This document shows positions 22,449 through 35,300 of a stretch of DNA of 64,000 nucleotides, piece after piece. This stretch comes from Stereum hirsutum FP-91666 SS1 (Eukaryota > Basidiomycota > Agaricomycetes > Russulales > Stereaceae), in assembly GCF_000264905.1 (NCBI RefSeq), contig NW_006763150.1:740093-804092 (forward strand), given 5' to 3'. The notes beneath the pieces are model-generated. The model saw only the letters and a list, made by a program, of their open reading frames with translations. It was not told the origin of the DNA and ran no database searches. The position numbers were made by a program, and so were the translations under genes. Positions within the stretch are counted from its first letter, which is position 1, and each line of letters begins with the position of its first letter.

Positions 22449-23997
22449 AGTCGAGGGGGAAGTGCGGGGTAATAGTCATGCTGCATCATCGTAACGCGGG
22501 GAGTCCTTATGTATCGTCGTGCTGCACAGTGAAAGTAAGCCTAGTTGGATCCAGCGCTTTCCCCGAAGGCCCAGTCAGCCCTTGTCAAACACCGAGGTAA
22601 GCCTGGCCTGGGACAGTGAAATGCCAGTGACCCGGAGTGACGCGTTAACGGGATGACTCGGAGGAGTGCAAGGCGCGGACGACGCTGGTGGGTCGATCTC
22701 TCGGCAGGACATCGGTCCATAAATCACTTCGAGAGACACACAACAAAGTGGGACTTCGTCACTACAGCATTACCCAGCTAATCATACGAGGGCCGTGAGT
22801 CACCGGCGACGCCGTGAATCACGGTCGGTCATACTAGTCACAGCGGCGAGTCCAGTCATCATTGTTGTTTTTGTCTTGCTAATCACTGCGAGCGAAGGCG
22901 TAGTCAGATTTTCTACGCACCCATAAGACAGCTTGTGTCGAGCAGCCAGGACTGTAAAAACGATTCTTGAGTGACAGACGAGGCTGGAGGCAGACAGAGG
23001 ACGAGAGGCGGCGAGATCGGGTGAAGCCGGATTTGGCCACTCACGGAACAAAAAGGTCCAAAAAGGGTCTAGAAAAACTTGCAAATATCGGTGTTTTTGA
23101 ACCGACCAGGGATTAACCAGGAACATGCACTAGTTCCTGGTTCAAGGCTTTCAAACAGACGGTATGCAGCAAACAAGAAACACCCCGAAAGAGACTGTAA
23201 GATCTAACACGAGTTTCTGGACTCCGATCGTGAGGTTCGAGTGTGGTGTGGCGCGCCACACAGAGGGCCCGAGAAGACCCGCCCCCGACTCTTCGTGTGC
23301 TCAGGTGCTAACTTCAGAACCTTTATCAGAACTAACTGCGTACTGTACCTAGAACGAGTCTCCGAGCTTGGCTAGAGAACTCGTATTCGAGCATCAAGCC
23401 GGGGACACGGATTGCAGCGATGGGTCATCTTGTTCTTGGATTGGTAAGTGAACTCGGAGGTTCGACGTTGGTTCAATGCCCAGGAGATGCACATAAGCAC
23501 TTGAAAGCCGGAAACCCGCAAGTTATCGCTATGGATGGATTGAAGATAATGACAGGGAAACTTTATAAGTCGAGGGGTGGCGGTATTTGTTCATGAGCTG
23601 AGTATAGACGCGTATTCCTCTTCAGCATGGGCTTGACACGCTGATCGCAGCTACAAGCCTACGACTCACTGTGGCCCCAGAAAGGACATGCAAAATGATG
23701 CCCAGATATTTTCACATTGCTCTATCATGGTACCTTTTACATCGATGTGCGACTTAGTCAGACAATATTAGGAATATCGCAAACGCTTGCTTGTTGATGA
23801 GCTGATTGGTGATACCGACCGGTACCACACCGATTTTCTCAGAGCTTCGAATGCTGAACCTGAACGATGGGTGATGATACAACACTCAGTACACTTCAAC
23901 ACAGCTCTCTCCTACCGCCAAACTGGTTTAAAACCGACACTTCCGTTGTGATGTGTTGTGATAGAAAAAGGAAAAAGGAAACGAAATAAGTAATGTG
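22449..23997. other. Long stretch without a gene
   Basis: About 1.5 kb. It holds a 16-base perfect palindrome at 23246-23261 (GTGTGGCGCGCCACAC). A second TTATAAGTCGAGGGG-like sequence near 23563 resembles the TATA region of the RING gene. The open frames are short and unremarkable. Confidence 0.35.
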
Positions 23998-26355
23998 TCA
24001 TGCCTTCTTGCTCGTCACCTCCTCGACGACTTCTTTCATCACGCTCACGATCTTGTCGATATCGCCTCTTTCGCTGTTCACGACCGTCGTGCCCATGTGC
24101 CTGTGTAATAGGTGGAGTTAGACGGGATGAGTCAGGTACAGTGGCGTTTGTCGGGTATACGCCGGTGGAATAGCATGAAGTGGGGGAAAGGGAGGAAAGA
24201 AAAACATACCCTATGCGGAAGTACGCGTCTGAGGAGAAAGGGCATGATGTGGTAAGTTACGGGAGAATAGAGAGGATCCAAAGGGTACACACGCACCTTT
24301 CTGGGCACCCAAACCACCGGCGACGACAACACCTTTCTTGAGGAACAGTGGGATCATCTCCGAGGACTTCACTCCGGGCGGGGTATACACCTTTGTCGAG
24401 TCATGCAACCAAATTCAGCCTATCTGAACCATTGCATATCATCGAGGTAACGAAAAGAACTTACAGCAGTCATGCCATTAGCGGCCTCCGCCGCATTGAC
24501 CGGGACGGACTTGAGGCCAAGCTCGGCCGCAGCAGTTTTGACACGCTGGCTGACTTCTTTATGGCGGGCGAACCTCTCTTCGAGCGTAGGAGAGGATTTG
24601 AGGAGTTGGGTGAGGGATTGGTGGAAGGCGAAGATGAGGTTGACGGGCGGAGTGGCGAAGTAGGCGGCTCCGCCACCTTCATAGGCTTTCATGATGGGCA
24701 ACCATCTGCAAAATAACGACACGAATCAGCGAATGATACGTAGAGGCAAAGTGGGTGTAACAACCTTTTCCAGCTGGCATAGAAAGAGGCAACAGGGGTC
24801 GACCTGGTTTCAAACACCTATAAAAATACCCACGCTTTAGCCAAAACTGACTATCCAGTCAACAATACAGCAGTCACACCTTCATGGCTTGCTGGCTAGC
24901 AATAATGACACTCAATCCGGGGGGTGCACCGAGACCCTTCTGGCTTGCAGACATGACCACATCGATCCCCCAGTCTTCCATGCGGATCTCTTCGCTGGCC
25001 ACGGCGCACACGGCGTCCAAGATCACGAGGGTATCAGGCGAGACTTTCTTCACCACCGCTGCTACAGCTTTCGGATCCGAAAGGACAGCTAAATGAATTG
25101 GCGTTAAAAGCAATGTTCCGTAGGTGTACTAAGAACCTTAGCGCACCTGTTGACGTGTCGACATGTGTGACAGTGACGAGCTTGTATTTCTTCGATTGCA
25201 AGGCCTTTTCGAGCTCCACTAGGCTTGCAGTGGTACCAAAATCAGCGCGGATCTGGTCGACCTTTGCGCCGTAGGTTTGCAAGCTAAAAGTCACGAAGAG
25301 CACATTAGCAAGTGTGTGGGCCACAGTGGCGTGTGGCACGCGATAGGGGCACAGGGGCACCTACCAATCTGCGAAGCTATCTCCAAAATAGCCGGTGTTG
25401 AGAACGAGGACATCGTCGCCTGCCTCCACAAGGTTCGCTGAAACCTGATCAAAGGTGAGGAAAGAAAGATGGAGAGGATATTTTCCAGACGTACCTGGTC
25501 CCAACCAAGGGTACCGGATCCAGAGATCAGGAAAGGCTGACCAGTCTTCGAGAATACTACGTCCCTGCATCCACCAAGTGGTCATGAGCTATTGAAGAAA
25601 GTGAAAGGTTTCCGATTGGACGCACCTAGTCATGCGCAAAGCCTCGCCGAAGACAGATGCGAACTCGGGGGCCATGTGCGAGACGGAAGGGTGTGCATTG
25701 GCGAATAGGACCTAACGGTGGAGGCACGAAGCCCTTCTGAATGAGTCGTCGGCGTATGGTCCTCTACCAACTAGTAGCATGGCCATAATGGTTGCGACTT
25801 TGACGAGGATAATGGGAATAAAATCGGGACTGAAAGTACCTCGTCTGTAACCTCGATTGGGCCTGGGATGCTGGTGATCGAATTGGACTGAGCGCTTTAT
25901 ACAGAGGAAAGTGGGGAGGATGGACGTACACCAAGAGTCTGTTCGTCGGTGACACGTCAACATCCAAAGTTGAAGAACGATCCCTCCAACATGATCTAAA
26001 AACGCTAAACACTCACTTATGGGGTGCCTAGAGGAAAGAGATGAACCGCAAGGGATCCGCGATCAGCCATACAACATCCATCTAGATCCAGCCCCTGAAC
26101 CTAACAATCAGCTGCTTGAACGCTCACCTGCTTGAATTGCTGGGTCGACATAGTGCTATAACTGTGGCTTGCAGATGTACGTCTTTGGTATGGTCTAACG
26201 ACACGAGAGACGAAAGATCTAGACAGAGAATGGGCTTGGGGGCGTGAGAGGAAGCGGACGGTGGCAGTTGATGGTGGAGGAAGAGAGGGAAGAGGAAGAA
26301 GTGGAGGAGATAATAGCGTGCAAGTGCGCTGGAGGGTCCGGAGAGAAGAGAGCAT
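23998..26355 (-). CDS. AGX1: Alanine:glyoxylate aminotransferase
   Basis: A PLP enzyme of class V that converts glyoxylate and alanine to glycine and pyruvate. The core can be read through many short exons: SIPGPIEVTDEVLFANAHP, SGSGTLGWDQVSANLVEAGD, VLVLNTGYFGDSFADW, VTVTHVDTSTGVLSDP, TLVILDAVCAVASEEIRMED, and the Schiff-base Lys in VVMSASQKGLGAPPGLSVII. Then come AYEGGGAAYFATPPVNLIF and GGLGAQKDAYFRIGHMG. Two in-frame ATGs exist. The start at 26151 gives MSTQQFKQ. The start at 26355 adds 68 residues that are rich in Arg, Ser and Leu and lack Asp/Glu, a good mitochondrial presequence. The protein ends SKKA, which is not a standard peroxisomal signal. The N-terminus of the mature enzyme (KSNSITSIPGPIEV) is slightly unusual. 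Confidence 0.92.
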
Positions 26356-26793
26356 CGTCGAATTTCGCTTTCGGGCCACGGAGTCCCACCCCGTTGCAAA
26401 TTCGTCCGAGAGATCCTTCACGCACTCGCGAGACTGACACGACAGCAGACTTGGCCCCCGCGCTATAAGTAAAGGCGACAAATATTCACGGGATGTGCGT
26501 GTCTACGAGCACGGCGGACGTCCGCTATCATCTCAAGCGTCTCGTTGGACGGAAGGGCGGAAGGGCGCGTGGCGCATCATTCGACTCTACTTTGCTACAA
26601 CAATTGATCAAACTGTACTCGTCTATCAACTCCTTACCAGATATGTCCGAACAGAACACCCAGTCAAGTTATGGGCGTGAAAGAAACTTTATGGTGAATA
26701 AGATTATGTAGAGTGGCCACTATACGGGTATACAATCGTCCAGACCTCCTAAACACGCAATCTAATCCGACCAGCAAGACTTGAAGCTTGACC
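26356..26793. other. AGX1 upstream region and 3' end of the dynein gene
   Basis: 438 bases between two genes on the same strand. They must contain the AGX1 promoter and leader and the terminator of the dynein chain gene. I found no further gene. Confidence 0.4.
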
Positions 26794-29527
26794 TCATAGC
26801 GGTCGACTCGAAGTCGAACGAGACAGAAGATTCCGCTCGTCTTCAACTACACCGTTCACATGCCCGGAGCCAACGAATCCAGTCGTTGTCTTCTGCAGGT
26901 CCAACCACTCTGTCTCTCGAGGGATGGCCATGTCACCGATGTCGTACACGTACAATCTGCCATCACTCCCACCCATGATGGCTCGACGTCCATCCTTATG
27001 ATCCCACTGCAGCTTGTTGATCGCATGTCCGGGGCTGACGCTCGTCGATACAACGGGAACCTGGTGGTGAAGAAAACAATCAGCCGCCCATCTATCCAAT
27101 CCTTCGACCAATATTCGGTGAACTCACCTCAGTGTCGATGTTCAAATTCCACAGATCAAACCTACCCGACCCATCCACCGCACCAAACAACGCCGGATGC
27201 GCAGGGTGCCACTTCACATCATACACATAATCATCCGCCTCCTCAAAACTATAAATCGGGCCCACACTCGTCGCCTGCGTCGCCGTCACGCTCGTCTTCG
27301 CCAGACTCCTCGCCCTCCAAAGCTTAACCGTCCAGTCCACCGAACACGTCAGGAACAGATCTGAGAAATCCACGGGCCCGATGCTGGGGTGGAAGCTCAT
27401 GCCCATAACGGGCCCAGAGTGACCGCGGTAAACGTCGTACTGGTTTAGTCCTGCTTTGGCGCCGGCGCGGTCGTAGCGGTTGGCTTGATAGAGGTTGCCT
27501 TCTTCGGTTCCGACCCAGAATGTGGTGGTTTCGTTGTCGGGGAAGTCGAGGGTCGTGATGGCGACTTCGCCGGTTTTGTTGTGGCCGGCGTGGATAAGCT
27601 CGAGCGTTTCCTAAGATGAGACCGCGACCGGAGTCGGAATGGGGAAGGAGAAGCGACGTGGCCGAAAGGAAAGTCAGTCGCTTCATGTGGAGATTGGGTC
27701 GGTGCCAAGGCAGAGGAAGCTCACCTGAGGTTGTGCTAGCATGTCAACGAGCCAACTGCAAACCATGCCGTCTGTGCTGCTCGTGATCAGGTTGTGCGCA
27801 TTCTGCGTGCCTACCATCTGCATCGCGTAAACAGGATGTGTGTGTCCCGCTGCTGAAAGTGGCGTCTTGAGCACTGGCAGATGTTTCGATCGTGTGTCCC
27901 ATAGCAGAATCTGCCCTGAATATGTTCCTCCGAAGACGAGATTGGGGTGGAAGGGAGAGAAGGTGACTGAGAGAACGTCGGACTGGATGGGGATGGGGTG
28001 AGAAGATGTTATGGTATGTTCGACGGAAAATGGAGCGAAGATAGGAGCCTCGACATACCTGTGAATGGAAAACGAACTCAGGTCGTTCGAGGAGGTGCAA
28101 ATTCCACACGGCGACGATCCCATCTGGCTCATTCAGAGCAGCAGGATTCTTATTGTATGATGCCACACTAAGTTCTGGGAACTATGTCCAGTCATTAATA
28201 TAAGATACAAGACAAACAATTGGTGATTGAGCGAACCTTTGGCGACCAGTCGACATCCGTTATGGACCTGTTCTTGCAATATCGTTCGTCCCAGAAGGCA
28301 CATACTTTCTTGACCCGCTTGCCTTCCGAGTCGTCTCTTCAAACGAAGAAATCGTCAGGCCAAATGACAATGGCTCATGAAAAATAGCGGAAGAACATAC
28401 GTGCCAGTCTCTGCGCCTGTGGTATAATCCTGAATATAGTCGTAACTGTCGTTCAGCGCTCTCTGTACAATTTTTGAAGACTGCTCCACGAAGTTCAAGA
28501 ACTCTGGCGCGGTGAATATGCTCGTCCGTTCTTCCTCGGTTAGGTCTGCGCCACAGACAAACGACATTGCCGAAAAGTGAATCAGTCCATGAAATTCAAG
28601 AAAAGGGTGGGTTATAAACGGACCTCGGATCTCCTGCTCGATCTCCTTGTCAAGTTGTACACTCTCTTCTTCTAACTCTTGCTCTCGTGCTCGTTCCGCG
28701 TCTGCTTGTTCACGTTCCCGCAAGACGCGTTCCCGGATCTCTTCTTCGTTCGAGGGTGTGGCGTCGACTTCAAAGTCTGTCGTTTGGATCTCTTTGTTGT
28801 ACGTTACACGCTCCTAGAGATCCACGGCAATGCGATCATCAAAGTCGCATGAGCGGATGAAGACTTAGCGATACATTGGACAGAGACGTACCCGTTGTGG
28901 CAACTCGAACAGTTCTTGCTCGACGTCTATCAAGTCTGGCATGAACCGCGGCGTCATAGTCCTTTATTCGGCATACCATCCATATTAACACAACCCGACT
29001 TCAGATATGAATGGGCGATACTAGACTCACCGATCAACAACATTATCCGTTCCCGACTGCGCCAACGTCGTCCCCATACTAACCCTCCCATCCGATCCAA
29101 AATCACTTCCTCTACTGACTCTCCCCGAGCCTAATCCCAGCCCCGAGGGCCCCGCTCCGTATCCACCATAACCGACAGATGGTGTCCCAGGGCTCGAAGA
29201 TATTGGGCTTGCGAGGTCGGGTGTGCGAAGGCGTCGGGGGGAAGGAGAGAGGATACCGCTGCCTTCTGGGCCGACGAGTTGATTAATGAGGGAATCGACA
29301 TCTCGACGGCCGGCGGTGGGTGCGCCTGCTGAGGCCTTGAAAGCAATGTAATGAGGTGAGATTGGCCGAGGAAAGGATTTATGAAGGAAATAAATGAGGG
29401 TTGTGTATATACTTACCTCGGTTGCTCGTCTTTCGAGGTCGTTCTTTTGTCGGTCTGCTCGCGCTTTGCGAAGTTCGGCGAGCTTGAGACGCTTTGCTTC
29501 GATCTCTGCTCTCCGTTTGTCTGACAT
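26794..29527 (-). CDS. DYNC1I: Cytoplasmic dynein intermediate chain
   Basis: A scaffold subunit of cytoplasmic dynein 1. Its N-terminus binds dynactin p150 and dynein light chains, and its WD40 propeller binds the heavy chain. The start (29527) gives the usual charged helix [20 protein letters not shown] followed by a Ser/Gly-rich linker. A second coiled stretch reads [20 protein letters not shown]. The WD repeats follow: [112 protein letters not shown] and [15 protein letters not shown]. The end is [12 protein letters not shown]. About ten exons. Length and order match orthologs. Confidence 0.93.
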
Positions 29528-29811
29528 GTTGTGGATATATGAAGCAGGGCCCAGCAGCGAGATGTAAAGCGACAAAGCGGGAGGTCTACGAGTGTTACTA
29601 GTGCTTGCTACGCCACAGACGAGTCAAGCACGTGGAGGGAGGCGCGCTGTTGACGCGCTATTTGGCCACACTCGTTCCTTCTTCCTTCGTGAGTGCCACT
29701 CACCCACCCCCATAAAAATCCTATGAATCATATCATGGCTCAGACTGACTCTCATATGCATTCCCATTTAGCCTAAAACCAAGAGTCAGATTTATCGTTG
29801 ACATTGGCATC
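29528..29811. promoter_or_regulatory. Shared upstream region of the dynein intermediate chain and SEN2 genes
   Basis: 284 bases between divergent start codons. I see no clear TATA box. Two housekeeping genes must draw their promoters from here. Confidence 0.45.
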
Positions 29812-32073
29812 ATGAACCGAGGACGAAGATCTGGTCCTAACAAAGCTGCTGGACGACGAAACGATAATAATCGCATCTACGCTCATCCTCTTCCCCTTCT
29901 TTTCACTTCACCTGAACCTATCGGCACTAGCTCTTTTTCTTCACTGCTTGGAAGCCTTGGTCTCGGTGGCTCGAGACTAGAAGTTCTCAACCCGCACTGT
30001 GAAGGCGTCTTCGATCCGGCAACACGCTCGGTATGGGTCACGAACGCTAAAGATTCCAGGATCCTGTGGACGAGGGGATTCTTCGGAAAGGGGAACTTGT
30101 CGAGGAGCGAGCCTAGCTGGCTTGCGAGGCAGGTGAATGCGAGGAAAGATAGGGCCGCGGGGAAATGTGTGTTCGTCCCATGTTCGCTGTTCATATCCTC
30201 CATCTATCCATCCTTGTCCATGTTTTTTCCCTTCGTTCTCTTTTCCATTCACCACCCCTCTGCGCGTGTCCTTTCTACTCCGTCTTCGACTTGTATTCTG
30301 CCTTTTGGGGTGTCATCGGTGTTTAATGCATTGTCCTCAATACTCATGCCGTGCCCTTCTTTCTTCTCTCCTTCTTTCTCCACCGCCGGATCCGTGAACT
30401 CTTAATGAAATCACCCACGGTTCCTTCCCTCTCCGCCTTCCGACTTCCGACTCCCAACTTCCAAACTTTCTCACTGCTGCAAACAACGACTAACGCCACC
30501 ACGCCCACCCAAAATAAAAAGCAGCCATGACCTCAGAAGAAGTCACGGCGAAACGCCGTGCGGAACGTAAGCAGTTCAAGGTCGACCGAGCGCGGGCGAT
30601 CGCACAGGCTGCGGCGGAGGCGGAGGCCGCATTCAGGGAAGGGAGGATAGTTTCGCTCGAGGAGACGAAGGCGAATATACCGTCTGCGGCGACGTGGAAA
30701 CCTTCGAGCTCTGCGATTACCTCTGCCTCAGTCTCAACCTCCGGTCCATCTACTAATTCAACCGTAATCACGAGCGAGACCTCGAACGCAAAAATTGTGC
30801 CCACGGATGGCGAGACTGCCGCTTCCACGGCGGAGGACGCCACAAATATGGGACCTCGGAAGGACGGCCACGGAGGGGCGGAAGGGCTGAATGATGAAGA
30901 TGAAGCTCCGTTGGAAGACGTGGAACATCTGCAGCTCACCCTCCCCGAGGCGTTCTTCCTCTGTTGGGCATTAGACTGTCTCACCGTGCTCGATCCCAAA
31001 TCCGTATGTTTTCTCTCTCGCCACCCGTCTGTCCTTCTCATGTCCCGTCCATTTCGCCCATCCGTTCCATCCCGTCCCTTTTTATCTATCACGCCGCCCC
31101 CATCTATCCATCTGTTCATCTATCCATCTACGTATTTACACGATGACACGTCTGCGCGTGCCATGTGCGTGTGCGGATAAGAGGGCGAGAGGAGATCCGG
31201 CGTAGTCTGCGTGGTGGGGTGTGTCCGGATGTGTATCGCGCTGACGAAGATTCGTTCTCTTGTTCTCCGACCTTGGGACATTTTCGATCCATCCAGATGG
31301 AACCGATGACACTCCAAGACATATGGATCGCTTTCCAATCGGCACACCTTCCTTTACCTCTGGGTGTGGGGAGTGTACAGGGACAGGAGACGCTGAGGCC
31401 AGACAACCCGTTCCTGATCAACTATGTGTTCCATCATCATTATCGGTCGCTTGGATGGGTGGTGAAGAACGGCATTAAGTTCTGTGTGGATTATTTACTG
31501 TATAAGCGCGGGCCTGTGTTTCACCATGCCGAGTGAGTGTTTTCTTATTCTCATTTTTCTCTCGGCCTCTGTTTGTTTGCCCCTTTGTCCTCGTGGCGGC
31601 GTCGTGGTGGGAGGTGGTGCAAGACCATCTATCAGCCTGATCATTTGTTCTTGCTTGGCCGACTGCGCGTCCCTGATGACTGACTTTGTTGTATTTTTGT
31701 CCTTAGGTTCGCGTTCGTGCTGATGCCGGTGTACGAGGACGAGGAGGACAAGACGAGTTCGCCGTTCAGTCTGCCGAACGTCGAGCCGTTCACTTGGCAG
31801 TGGCTGAGCACGGTCAACCGGGTGAACTCGCAGGTGCAGAAGGTGCGTGCTGCGTGTTTTGACATCCTTGTGGCGGAACCGATGAAACTAAACTTTGTCC
31901 TTTTTTGCGATGGGTGATGTGTGGCGTTACAGACACTGATATTGGCGTACGTGACGATCCCGGCGAGGAAGAGGATGTCGAAGGAGGTATTGGGGAGTCC
32001 TGCTTGTTTTGAGCATTACTCGATTCGGGAGATCGCGCTGAGGAGGTTCATACCGGCGCGTATGAGGGACTGA
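29812..32073 (+). CDS. SEN2: tRNA-splicing endonuclease catalytic subunit Sen2
   Basis: Sen2 cuts the 5' splice site of intron-containing pre-tRNAs as part of the Sen2-Sen15-Sen34-Sen54 complex. Five exons (29812-30166, 30525-31003, 31297-31532, 31707-31842, 31933-32073) give 448 residues. The N-terminal domain has RIYAHPLPLLF, LNPHCEGVFDPATRSVWVTN, RGFFGKGNLSRSEPSWLARQ and MTSEEVTAKRRAERKQFK. A Ser/Thr-rich insert follows. The catalytic domain carries YVFHHHYRSLGWVVKNGIKF, CVDYLLYKRGPVFHHAEFAF (the conserved Tyr and His) and the Lys in NSQVQKTLILAYVTIPARKR. The first two introns are long for this genome (358 and 293 bases). The third exon, starting MEPMTLQDIWIAF, could be mistaken for a gene start. 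Confidence 0.93.
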
Positions 32074-32345
32074 GGGCGGGTTCAGATGATTAAGTTTCTG
32101 TTGTACTTTACCGGAAGTGAGAATGCACGGGACGGTACAATCGTCAAAGCGTGAAGAAATAATAGGCAGAAAGTGAAAGACTCGAGGCGGAAGACAAGGA
32201 TGAGTGCCGTGTGCCGGGGCTTCGGTGGAGTGCGGGGAGGCCGGGGTCTGCCGACGGGAAGGAAGATGGAGGAGAGAACTTGTTGGTTCACACCGGTCGA
32301 CTGAACGCACATGCGGACGTTCTCAGCGCCGTGAGCAGCTCTCGA

Positions 32346-35300
32346 ATGTCCTCCCACAACGCACAGCGCGGCCAGCACGCCCTCTACGCCGTCCGCCCCG
32401 CCCCTTCCGGCCGCTCCCAGTCCCCAGACGACGACCACTTGCTCCCCATACACCGCCTCTCCCACTGGAACACCCAGCGAGCACAGGACCCCGGCAGCTT
32501 CAGTATGCTCGCTGCGACACACAAGCAGTTCGACCCGCAGGACCTGCCCCCGCTCGTCGCCACAGGCTCGCGCCACCCGGCCATGCACAGCGACGACCCG
32601 TCCCTCGCCGCGGGAGGTATATCTCCATACCCAGACTCTGCAGCCACAACTTCCAGTGGCCCATTCTCCCCCTCGTCTCCCCCGCTTATAGATCACACTC
32701 TGCAGCCGACTGCTCGTCCACCGCCACCCATGGCGCCACAGTCATCCAGCACCTCCTCATCCGCCGCCGCCACAGGCCGTGCCCGCAGAGCACGCAAAGA
32801 AAAGCCCTATATCGCACTCGCGGCGGATCAACCGCCGACGACGCAGGGAAAGCCGCGGACGCGAGTCTTCGTCGCCTGTCTCCAATGGTATGTCCGCCCA
32901 CTTCTTTTGGGCTCGTCTTTGTCGCCTTCGCAACCCCTATTGATCGCTTCGATCTTGCGCCGCCCCCGCCACATGTACAGTCGGAGTCGCAAGATTCGCT
33001 GCGACGGCGCAAAACCGGTGTGCCACAACTGCCACACGAGACCGCCGACGGGGTCTACCATGGGCGAGTGTAACTACGATCCTACTCCAAAGCGTAGAGG
33101 TCCGGATAAAGTCCAGGGTGCGCGCACGCGGACGACGCATCCTAGAGACGAACAAGGCGAACCACCCAAGCGGAGACGGAGGCGGACGACGACTACAACG
33201 GCCCCTGAGCAGCCAGTCGCTCATCTTCCTTCTGAGCTCTTCACCGCTCCGCCACACTCGCAGGGCCCGAGTTCGCACCTGCTCCACTCGCAGACCGCTC
33301 TCCCCCTCCCGTCCTTCCCCTCGTTGCAGTCGCACCGGGACGTCGTGACCGACGTGCAGCAGAATCTACTCACTCTCGCCGACGTCAGTCAGAGCCTGTT
33401 GGATCAACCTCCACACAATGTTCGATATCCGCCAAGCGCGACCACCTCCGTCTTCTCTCATGCCTTCCCAGGCGCCCCGGTCCATGGCCATCACTCCGTA
33501 CGTAGTTCATCTACTCTCTTTTCTGCAGTCCATCATCCTCACCGCACTATTGCGCCCGTGCTGCTCTTATCGTCTCAGTCTGACCACCGGCTCCAGAACC
33601 AACTAGACTATCCGGCATTCTTCCTGCCCAACTCGTCCGTTCCCGAGGCGTTTATAACGTCCGCGGAAGAGGATGATAGCGAACAGCAGCAGCAAGCGAA
33701 CCAGGACGGCGCACAACTCGGAGCCGAGCCTTCTGTGCAGTTCTCGCGCAAGTCGTGGTGGGACAACCTGCTCGCGTTCTACGCTTCGTACCACCACAAT
33801 GGCTCGCAGCAGTTACACCTCACGCAGACGCAGCGTCATGCGAGTTACAGCCAGATCATCACCGACATGCGGATCCTGTTCCAAAAATCGAACTACTGGT
33901 TCTCGTTCTTCAACGTCCCCAGGTTCTATAGCAACTTTCTGGACCCGGTGAGGAGGAGCATGATGCAGCCGAGTCTCGTGCTCGCCGTGCTGGCCGTTGC
34001 GACGTTTTTGCAGAGCTCGGAGAGTGGGAGGGGAGAGGCGGGGAGGAGGATGGCGATGCGGTTGAGGGACGAGGCGCAGAGTGCGTTGGATGCCAGTGTG
34101 CAGGCGAGAAGAATCGACGAGTCGCTTGCGCAGGCGGCTTGGGTGTGTATCTATCTTTTTTCTGACCCCTCTGTTTTTTAAATATTTACATGTCACCCAC
34201 CTGGCTGCTCTCGTAGATCCTGGCTTTCTTCGAGATATCGGCGCACCCGCATCATCGAGGCGATCGAGTGGCGTCCGCTATGCGTGTGCTGGACTCTATC
34301 GTCCGTTCCTTGGCGTTGACATACCTCGACGCTGACGATCCACAGACGTCCAAGTACGCACCTGGCTCGATCCCGACCATCCCCTCCCAATCTTCCACAT
34401 ACGGTACTCCCTCTTCTCAACAATACTTCGCTGGAGCCATGTCCAACGGCTACAATGCCTACAACGCCAACAACAACGGCATGAACCCTCTCGGTCGTAA
34501 CTCAACAGGCCCGAATCTGACCCACCACAACCACCATAACTCCCTCCCGTCACTCCCTTCCTACCCCACCACCAGTGGTTGCACCTGCGACTCTCTCTCG
34601 CTCGGACATCACTGGCCCGAAGCATCCGAACAGACACCGATGTGGGTGTCCTGCCCGGCATGGAACTATGAGTGGAACGAGGGAGAGGTGCGGAAGGAGG
34701 AGTGTAGGAGGTTGAGTTGGAGCTGTTTGATGCTGGCGGCGGGGTATTCGAGTTATATGGCGGCGACGAGGGGGAGGACTATTGAGATGTTTATGAATAA
34801 TCCGAGTAATGTGAGTTTTGTTTCTGGTTCTTGTTGCGTTCTATTTCTTTGAGGAGTATCGGTGTCTCGCGACGCTTGTTGGAGTGCGGAGGACGTTTAT
34901 GGATGTGTGGTACCGCAGGGGCGGCACGGATCGGGTTCTGTTGGCGAAATACAAATATGGATCTACTCACTGACGCTGACTTTGCCTTCTTTACTTTTTT
35001 GCGCGATCGCGTATGCCGTCCCTGCACCCAAATTTCTCGCCTGGCTCCCGGTCCTCAACCTCATCCCGTCGAATATCATCCTCACTGCACCACCACCCCG
35101 CCACACCACAGTACGCCCTCCTCTTCCCCGGCGAATCGCTTACCTCGTCACCCTTCACCGTGAGCAACACATCCGGCAAAGAAACCGTCTGGGCGCTCTA
35201 CCTCCGCGCGGAACTGCTCTGGAATAGCTGTTTGAGGTTAAGATACGATACGTCGGTGAGGGAGGAAGAGAAGGGGGAGAGGGCGATGAAGGTCTGGTTG

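Noticed and set aside
30525..31003. Separate gene starting MTSEEVTAKRRAERK
   Set aside because: This is the second exon of SEN2. The phase-1 junction from 30166 restores the family sequence.
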